A stretch of DNA of 64,000 nt, from contig NW_027490096.1 in NCBI RefSeq assembly GCF_050948175.1, positions 558,001 through 622,000 of the forward strand, in the 5' to 3' direction. The translations under genes and the position numbers were made by a program. The DNA comes from Xylocopa sonorina (Eukaryota; Arthropoda; Insecta; Hymenoptera; Apidae). The notes beneath the pieces were generated by a model. The model worked only from the letters and a program-made list of their open reading frames with translations, ran no database searches and was not told the DNA's origin. Numbering within the stretch: position 1 is the stretch's first letter; each line of letters opens with the position of its first letter. Positions 55,578 through 64,000 of the stretch are shown here, one piece after another.

Positions 55578-57590
55578 GTGTCGCATTTACCTTCATTTGT
55601 AGTGTATGCGAAGTATACTTGACACTTCGCAATGAATATTATATCTTATCATGGATCATAGAAATGAGATGCGACATCTCGTCTTAAGAAGCATTAGAAC
55701 TCTATTGCTTCGATACGTAGATATCTGCAAACGCTATTTCCTAGCAAGGAAGTGTCGCATTTACATTCGTTTGAAGTGAATACGAGGTATACATGACACT
55801 TCGCAATGGATATTATATCTTATCATGAAACATAGAAATGAGATGCGATATCGCCTTTTAAGTAGCATTAGAACCCTATTGCTTCGATACGTAGACATCT
55901 GGAAACGTAATTCCCTATAATGGAAGTGTCGCATTTACATTCAATTGAAGTGTATGCGCGGTATACTTGACACATCACAGTGAATATTATATCTTATCAC
56001 GAGACATAGAAAAGAGATGCGATTTCACGTTTTAAGAAGCATGGAACTCTGTTGCTTCGATACGTAGACATCTGCAAACGCAATTTCCTAGCAAGCAGGT
56101 GTCGCATTTACCTTCATTTGTAGTGTATGCGAGGTATACATGACACTTCGCAATGAATACTATATCCTTTCATGAAACATAGAAATGAGATGCGATATCG
56201 CGTTTTAAGTAGCATTAGAACCCCATTGCTTCGATACGTAGACATCTGGATACGTAATTCCCTAGAATGGAAGTGTCGGATTTACATTCAATTGACGTGT
56301 ATGCGAGGTACACTTAACACGTCGCAATGAATATTATATCTTATCATGGATCATACAAATGAGGAGCGATTTCGCGTTTTAAGTAGCATTAGAACTCTAT
56401 TGCTACGATACGTAGACATCTGCAAACGCTATTTCGTAGAAAGAAAGTGTCGCATATATATTCATTTGAAGTGAATACGAGGTATACATAACACTCCACA
56501 ATGAATATAATATCTTATCGTGAAACATAGAAATGAGATGCGATATTGTGGTTTGAGTAACATTAGAACTCAATTGCCTCGATACGTAAACATCCGGAAA
56601 CGCTATTTCCTAGAAAGGATGTATCGCATTTTCATTCGTTTGAAGTGTAGACGAGGAAAACATAACACTTGGCAATTAATATTGTATCTTATCATGAAGC
56701 ATAGAAATGAGATGCGATATCGTGTTTTAAGAAGCGTTAGAACTCTATTGCTTCGATAGGTAGACATCTGCATACGCTATTTCCTAGCAAGGTTGTGTCG
56801 CATTTACGTTCTTTTGAAGTGTAGACGAGGAATACATAAGAATTCGCAGTGAATATTATATCTTATAGTGAAAATTAGAAATGAGATGCGATATCGTGTT
56901 TTAAGAAGCGTTAGAACTCTATTGCTTCGATAGGTAGACATCTGCAAACGCTATTTCCTAACAAGGAAGTGCCGCATTTACTTTCTGTTGAAGTAAATAC
57001 GCTTCATACATAACACTCCACAATGAATATTATATCTTATCATGAAACATAGAAATGAGATGCGATATCGCAATTTAAAAAGCATTAGAACTCTATTGGT
57101 GCGATACGTAGACATCTGCAAACGCAATTTCAAAGTAAGGAAGTGTCGCATTTACATTCTTTTGAGGTGAATACGAGGTATACATGACATTGCACAATGT
57201 ATATTATATCCTTTCATGAAACATAGGAATGAGATGCGATATCGCGTTTTGAGTAGCATTAGAATACTATTGCTTCGATACGTAGGCATCTGCAAACGCA
57301 ATTTAATAGCAAGGAAGTGTCGGATTTACATTCTTTTAAAGTGAATACGAGGTATACATGACACGCCGCAATGAATAATATATCTAATCATGGCACATAG
57401 AAATGAGATGCGATATCTCGTTTTAGGAAGCAATAGAACTCTATTGCTTCGATAAGTAGAATTCTGCCATCGGTACTTCCTAGCTAGGAAGTGTCGCATC
57501 TACATTCATTTGAAGTGTATGCGTGGTATACATGACACTTCGCAATTAATATTATATCTTATCATGAAACATAAAAATGAGATGTGATAT
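55578..57590 (+). repeat. Rearranged, shortened G-like segment (third copy)
   Basis: Pieces of G appear in order but with gaps. The monomer with GCAATGGATATT matches G copy 2 at offset 4174 bp, whereas the CACGAGACATAGAAAAGAG and AAACATCCGG monomers match at offset 3131 bp. About six monomers are therefore missing between them. Later monomers (ACGCTTCATACATAAC, AGAATTCTGCCATCGG) are also G-derived but out of their usual order. Confidence 0.7.
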
Positions 57591-57832
57591 GGCGATTTAA
57601 GAAGCATTAGAACTCTATTGCTTCGATATGTAGACATCTGTAGTCGCTATTTCCTAGCAAGGAAGTGTCGCATTTACAATCTTCTGAAGAAAATACGTTG
57701 TATACATAGCACTCTACACAGAATATTATATCTGATCATGAAACATAGAAATGAGATGCGATATCGCGTTTTAAGGAGCTTTAGAACTCTATTGCTTCGA
57801 TACGTAGATATCTGCAAACGCTATTTCCTAGC

Positions 57833-58380
57833 AAGGAGGTGTCGCATTTACCTTCATTTGTAGTGTATGCGAGGTATACATGACACTTCGCAATGAATAC
57901 TATATCCTTTCATGAAACACAGAAATGAGATGCGATATCGCCTTTTAAGTAGCATTAGAACCCTATTGCTTAGATACGTAGACATCTGGAAACGTAATTC
58001 CCTATAATGGAAGTGTCGCATTTACATTCAATTGAAGTGTATGCGAGGTATACTTGACACTTCGCAATGAATATTATATCTTATCATGGATCATAGAAAT
58101 GAGATGCGACATCTCGTTTTAAGAAGCATTAGAACTCTATTGCTTCGATACGTAGATATCTGCAAACGCTATTTCCTAGCAAGGAGGTGTCGCATTTACC
58201 TTCATTTGTAGTGTATGCGAGGTATACATGACACTTCGCAATGAATACTATATCCTTTCATGAAACATAGAAATGAGATGCGATATCGCCTTTTAAGTAG
58301 CATTAGAACCCTATTGCTTAGATACGTAGACATCTGGAAACGTAATTCCCTATAATGGAAGTGTCGCATTTACATTCAAT
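57833..58380 (+). repeat. Two-monomer tandem duplication
   Basis: AAGGAGGTGTCGCATTTACC at 57833 recurs at 58181 (offset 348 bp), together with the following ATACTATATCCTTTC and TTCCCTATAATGG monomer. The two are near-identical adjacent copies. Confidence 0.85.
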
Positions 58381-58588
58381 TGAAGTGAATACGAGGTATA
58401 CATGACACTTCGCAATGAATATTATATCTTATCATGAAACACAGAAATGAATTGCGATATGGCGATTTAAGAAGCATTAGATCTCTATTACTTCGATACG
58501 TAGACATCTGCCAACGCTATTTCCTAGCAAGGAAGTGTCGCACTTACATTCATTTGAAGTGTATGCGAGGTATACAAGACACTTCGCA

Positions 58589-58762
58589 ATGAATATTATA
58601 TCTTATCATGAAACATAGAAATGAGATGCGATATCGCGATTTAAGAAGCATTAGGGCTCCAATGCTACGATACGTAGACATCTGCAAACGCTATTTCCTA
58701 GCAAGGAAGTGTCGCATTTACATTCTTTTGAAGCGAATACGAGGTATACAAAACACTGCACA
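58589..58762 (+). repeat. Representative 174-bp satellite monomer
   Basis: An intact monomer close to the consensus, given as a reference for phase, starting at ATGAATATT and ending before the next ATGAATATT at 58763. It shows the recurring dyads of the family: AATATT near base 4, the 10-bp palindrome GCGATATCGC at 58628-58637, TACGTA near base 83, the hairpin TTCCT-AGCA-AGGAA at 58695-58708, and GTATAC near base 156. The start point is arbitrary, because a tandem array has no natural beginning. Confidence 0.9.
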
Positions 58763-59015
58763 ATGAATATTATATCTTATCATGATGCATAGAAATGAGA
58801 TGCGATATCGCGATTTAAGGTGCATTAGAACTCTATTGCTTCGATACGTAGACATCTGCAAACGCTATTTCCTAGCAAGGAAGTGTCGCATTTACATTCT
58901 TTTGAAGCGAATACGAGGTATACAAAACACTGCACAATGAATATTATATCTTATCATGATGCATAGAAATGAGATGCGATATCGCGATTTAAGGTGCATT
59001 AGAACTCTATTGCTT
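58752..59015 (+). repeat. Adjacent near-identical monomer pair
   Basis: AAACACTGCACAATG with ATGATGCATAG and TTTAAGGTGCATTAG occurs twice, 174 bp apart. This is the youngest kind of single-monomer duplication. Confidence 0.85.
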
Positions 59016-62000
59016 CGATACTTAGATAACTACAAACACTGTTTAGTAGCAAGGAAGTGTCGCACTACATTCTTTTGAAGTGAATACGAGGTATACATAA
59101 CACAACACAATGAATATTATACCTTATCATGAAACATAGAAATGAAATGCGATATCGCGATTTAAGAAGCATTAGAACACTATTGCTACGATACGTAGAC
59201 ATCTGCAAACGCTATTTCCTAGCAAGGAAGTGTCGCATTTACATTCTTTTGAAGTCAATACGAGGTATACATAACACTGCACAATGAATATTATATCTTA
59301 TCATGATACATAGAAGTGAGTTGCGATATGGCGTTTTAAGAAGCATTAGAACTCAATTGCTACGATACGTAGACATCTGCAAACGCTATTTCCTAGCAAG
59401 GAAGTGTCGCATTTACATTCTTTTGAAGCGAAAACGAGGTATACATGACACTTGGCAATTAATATTGTATCTTATCATGAAACATAGAAATGAGATGCGA
59501 TATCGCGTCTTAAGAGGAATTAGAACTCTATTGCTACGATACGTAGACAATCGCAGGCGCTATTTCCTAGCAAGGAATTGTAGCATTTACATTTTTTTGA
59601 AGCGAAAACGAAGTATACATGACACTTGGCAAATTAATATTGTATCTTATCATGAAACATAGGAATGAGATGCGATATCGCGTTTTAAGAAGAATTAGAA
59701 CTCTATTGCTACGATACATAGACATCTGCAAACGCTATTTCCAAGCAAGGAAATGTCGCATTTACATTCTTTTGAAGCGAATACGAGGTATACATAACAC
59801 TGAACAATAAATATTATATCTTATCATGAAACATAGAAATGAGATGCGATATCGCGATTTTAGAAGCATTAGAAATCTATTGCTCCGATACGTAGACATC
59901 TGCAAACGCTATTTCCTAGCAAGGAAGTGTCGCATTTACATTGTTTTGAAGTGAATACTAGGTATTCATGAAACTTCGAAATGAATATTGTATCTTATCA
60001 TGAAACATAGAAATGAGATGCGATATCGCGTTTTAAGAAGAATTAGAACTCTATTGCTTCGATACTTAGATAACTGCAAACACTGTTTAATAGCAAGAAT
60101 GTGTCGCACTACATTCTTTTGAAGTCAGTACGTGGTATACATAACACTGCACAATGAATATTATATCTTACCATGATACATAGAAGTGAGTTGCGATATG
60201 GCGTTTTAAGAAGCATTAGAACTCAATTGCTACGATACGTAGACATCTGCAAACGCTATTTCCTAGCAAGGAGGTGCCGCGTTTACACTTATTTGTAGCG
60301 TAGACGAGGAATACATAACACTTCGCAATGAATATTATACCTTATCTTGAAACATAGAAATGAAATGCGATATCGCAAATTAAGCTGCATTAGAACACAA
60401 TTGCTTCGATACGTAGACATCTTGGATCGCTATTGCCCAGCAAGGAAGTGTAGCATTTACATTCTCTTGAAGTGAATACGAGGTATACATGACACTTCGC
60501 AGTGGATATTATATCTTATCATGAAACATAGTCATGAGATGCGATATCGCGATTTAAGATGCATTTGAAATCTACTGCTTCGATACGTAGACATCTGCAA
60601 ACGCTATTTCCTAGCAAGCAAGTGTCGCATTTACATTGTTTTGAAGTGAATACGAGGTATACATGACACTTCGCAATCAATATTGTATCTTATCATGAAA
60701 CATACAAATGAGATGCGATATCGCGTTTTAAGAAGAATTAGAACTCTATTTCTACGATACGTAGAAATCTGCAGACGATATTTCCTAGCAAGAAAGTGTC
60801 GCATTTACATTCTTTTGAAGTGTAGACGAGATATACATATCACTCCACAATGAATATTATATCTTATCATGAAACAGAAATAAGATGCGATATCGCGACC
60901 TAAGAAGCATTAGAACCCTAATGCTACGATACGTAGACATCTGCAAACGCTATTTCCTAGCAAGGAAGTGGCGCATTATCATTCTTTTGAAGTGAATACG
61001 AGGTTTACATAACACTGCACAATGAATATTATATCTTTTCATGAAACATAGAAATGAGATGCGATATCGCGATTTAAGAAGCATTAGATCTCTATTGCTT
61101 CGATAGGTAGACATCTGCAAACGCTATTTCCTAGCAAGGAAGTGTCGCATTTACATTCTTTGAAGTGAATACAAGGTATACATAACACTCCACAATGAAT
61201 ATTATATCTTATCATGAAACATAGAAATGAGATGCGATATGGCGATTTAAGAAGGATTAGAACTCTATTGCTTCGGTACGTAGACACCTGGAAACGCTAC
61301 TTTCTAGAAAGGAAGTGTCGCATTTACACTCATGTGAAGCGTAGATAAGGAATGCATAACACTTCGCAGTGAATATTATATCTTATCATGAGACATAGAA
61401 ATGAGATGCGGTATCCCGTTTTAAGAAGCAATGGAAATATGTTGCTTCGATACGTAGACATCTGCCATCGCTATTTCCTAGTAAGGAAGTGTCGCATTTG
61501 CATTCTTTTGAAGTGAATACAAGGTATACATAACACTCCACAATGAATATTATATCTTATCATGAAGCATATAACTGAGAAGCGGTATCGCGTTTTAAGA
61601 AGCATTAGAACTCTATTGCTTCGATACGTAAACATCTGCAGTCGCTATTACATAGGAAGGAAGTGTCGCATTTACAATCTGTTGAAGTGAATACGAGGTA
61701 AACATAACACTCCAGAATGAATATTATATCTTATCATGAAACATAGAAATGAGGAGCGATTTCGCGTTTTAAGAAGCATTAGAACTCTATTGCTTCGATA
61801 CGTAAACATCTGCAGACACTATTACCTCGGAAGGAAGTGTCGCATTTACCATCTGTTGAAGTGAATACGAGGTATACATAACACTCCAGAGTGAATATTA
61901 CATCTTATCATGAAGCATAGAAATGGGATGCGATATGACGATTTAAGAAGCATTAGAACTCTATTGCTTCGATATCAAGACATCTGCAAACGCCATTTCC

Positions 62001-64000
62001 AAGCAAGGAAGTGTCGCATTTACATTTCTAGGAAGTGTAGACGAGATATACATAACACTCCACAGTGAATATTGTATCTTATCATGAAACAAATAATTGT
62101 GGATCGATTCGCGTTTTAAGAAGCATTGGAACCTTATTGCTACGATACGTAGACATCTGCAGACGCTATTTCCTAGCAAGGAAGTGTGGCAATTACATTC
62201 TTCTGAAGTGTTTGCGAGGTATACATAACACTTCGCAATGAATACTACGTCTTATCATGAAACATAGAAATGAGATGCGATATCGCGTTTTAGGAAACAT
62301 TAGAGCTCTATTGCTACGATACGTAGACGTGTGGAAACGCTATTTCGTTGAAAGAAAGTGTCTCATTTACATTCATTTGAAGTGAATACGAGGTATACAT
62401 AACACTCCACAATGAATATTATATCTTATCGTGAAACATATAAATGAGATGCGATATTGTGATTTTAGTAGCATTAGAACACAATTTCCTCGATACGTAG
62501 ACATCTGGAAACACTATTTTCTAGAAAGGATGTATCGCATTTTCATTCGTTTGAAGTGAAGACGAGGAATACATAACACTTGGCAATTAATATTATATCC
62601 TATCATGAAGCATAGAAATGAGATTCGATATCGCGTATTAAGAAGCTGTAGAACTCTATTGCTACGATACGCAGACATCTGCATACGCTATTTCCTAGGA
62701 AGGAAGTGCCGCAGTTACATTCTTTTGAAGTAAATACGCTTCATACATAACACCCCACAATGAATATTATATCTTATCACGAAATATAGAAATGAGATGC
62801 GATATCGCGATTTATGAAGCATTAGAACCCTATTGCTACGATACGTAGACATCTGCAGACGCTATTCCCTAGCTAGAAGGTGTCGCATTTACATTCTTTT
62901 GAAGTGAATACGAGGTATACATGACACTTCGCAATGAATATTATATCTTATCATGAAACATAGATATGAAATGCGACATCGGGAATTAAGAAGCATAAAA
63001 CACTATTTCCTCGATACGTAGACATCTGCAAACGCTATTTCCTAGCAAGGTAGTGTCGCATTTACATCCTTTTGAAGTGAATACGATGTATACACGACAC
63101 TTCGCAATGAATATTATATCTTATCATGAAACATAGAGTTGTGATGCGATATTGCGATTTAAGAAGCACCAGTACTCTGTTGCTTCGATACGTAGACAAC
63201 TGCAAACGCTACTTCCTAGCAAGGAAGTGTCGCACTTACGTTCATTAAAGTAATTGCGTAACACTTCGCAATGAGTATTATAGCTTATCATGGAGCATAG
63301 GAATGAGATACGATATCGCGATTTAAGCATTAGAACTCTATTGCTTCGATACGTAGACATCTGCAAACGCTATTTCCTAGCAAGGAAGTGTTGCATTTAC
63401 ATTCATTTGAAGTGTAGACGAGATGTACATAACACTGCACAATGAAAATTATATCTTATCAGGAAACGTACAATTGAGGTGCGATATTGCGATTTAAGTA
63501 GCATTGGAACACTATTGCATCGATACGTAGACAACTGCAGACGCTATTTCCTAGCAAGGAAGTGTTGCATTTACATTCTTTTGATGTGAATACGAGGTAT
63601 ACATAACACTCCACAATGAATATTATATCTTATCATGAAACATAGAAATGTGGAGCGATTTCGCGTTTTAAGAAGCATTAGAACCCTGTTGCTTCGATAC
63701 GTAGACATCTGCCACCGCTATATCCTAGCAAGGAAGTGTCGCATTTACATTCATTTGAATTGTAGACGAGATACACATAGCACTGCACAATGATAATTAT
63801 ATCCTATCATGTAACCTAGAATTGAGGTGCGATATCGCGATATAAGAAGCATTGGAATACTATTGCTTCGATACGTAGATATCTGGAAACGCTATTACCT
63901 AGCAAGGAAGTGTCGCATTTACATACTTTTGGTGTGAATACGATGTAGACATAACACTCCACAATGAATATTATACCTTACCACGAAACATAGAAATGAG

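Larger units (their letters stand above)
29684..64000 (+). repeat. 174-bp tandem satellite, right block with higher-order structure
   Basis: About 197 monomers in the same orientation and register as the other blocks, running off the window edge. From 29.7 to 43.9 kb and from 58.4 to 64 kb the monomers are divergent. From 44.25 to about 57 kb they form a young multi-kilobase higher-order repeat, listed separately. One monomer at 40369 is cut down to 71 bp. I found no unique sequence, coding gene, RNA gene or further transposon in this block. Confidence 0.97.

Noticed and set aside
1..64000. CRISPR array
   Set aside because: The repeat unit is 174 bp with no conserved short repeat separated by unique spacers; all positions of the monomer are related between copies.
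1..64000. CENP-B box in the monomer
   Set aside because: The nearest candidate, CTTCGATACGTAGACAT, has TTCG but lacks the required A and CGGG at the later positions.

Overview
The window is almost entirely one satellite DNA array. A monomer of about 174 bp (consensus 35.6% G+C by my count) is repeated head-to-tail, always in the same orientation, roughly 350 times over the whole 64 kb. The array is broken only by two transposon insertions. I see no host protein-coding gene, rRNA, tRNA, CRISPR array or bacterial-type operon. The open frames that run through the array are artefacts: 174 is 58 x 3, so any frame that happens to be open stays in phase from one monomer to the next.

This is eukaryotic pericentromeric, centromeric or other heterochromatic satellite. 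The consensus carries 9 CpG in 174 bp (observed/expected about 1.6), so there is no sign of CpG decay. Together with the LTR-type insertions this suggests an invertebrate, probably an insect. CpG excess is typical of Hymenoptera, but the assignment is weak and I cannot name the species or recognise the satellite.

Layout: 1-22191 satellite; 22192-23701 LTR-type element, plus orientation, flanked by the 4-bp duplication CTAG; 23702-28152 satellite; 28153-29683 a second, divergent member of the same element family, minus orientation, flanked by the 4-bp duplication GATG; 29684-64000 satellite. Both elements run TGT...ACA, are about 1.5 kb long, have no internal terminal direct repeats, and look like solo LTRs. 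They share a TATA-like promoter region, a GCGG/CCGC hairpin (one copy in the first, two in the second), and a short reading frame with a conserved Arg-rich motif. In that motif most codon differences are synonymous, so it was once translated and under selection.

Within the satellite, monomers differ substantially in most of the window, but 44.25-57 kb is a young, nearly homogenised higher-order region. It has three copies of a 1120-bp block (F), two full copies and one rearranged copy of a 2706-bp block (G), and two copies of an 870-bp block (E). The offsets are exactly 3826 bp (22 monomers), 4696 bp (27) and 9392 bp (54). Elsewhere, older duplications copy 0.2-2 kb segments between places 10-48 kb apart. 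Local duplications of about five monomers (870 bp) recur independently at least four times. The window therefore records satellite turnover by unequal exchange and segmental duplication, plus rare retrotransposon landings.
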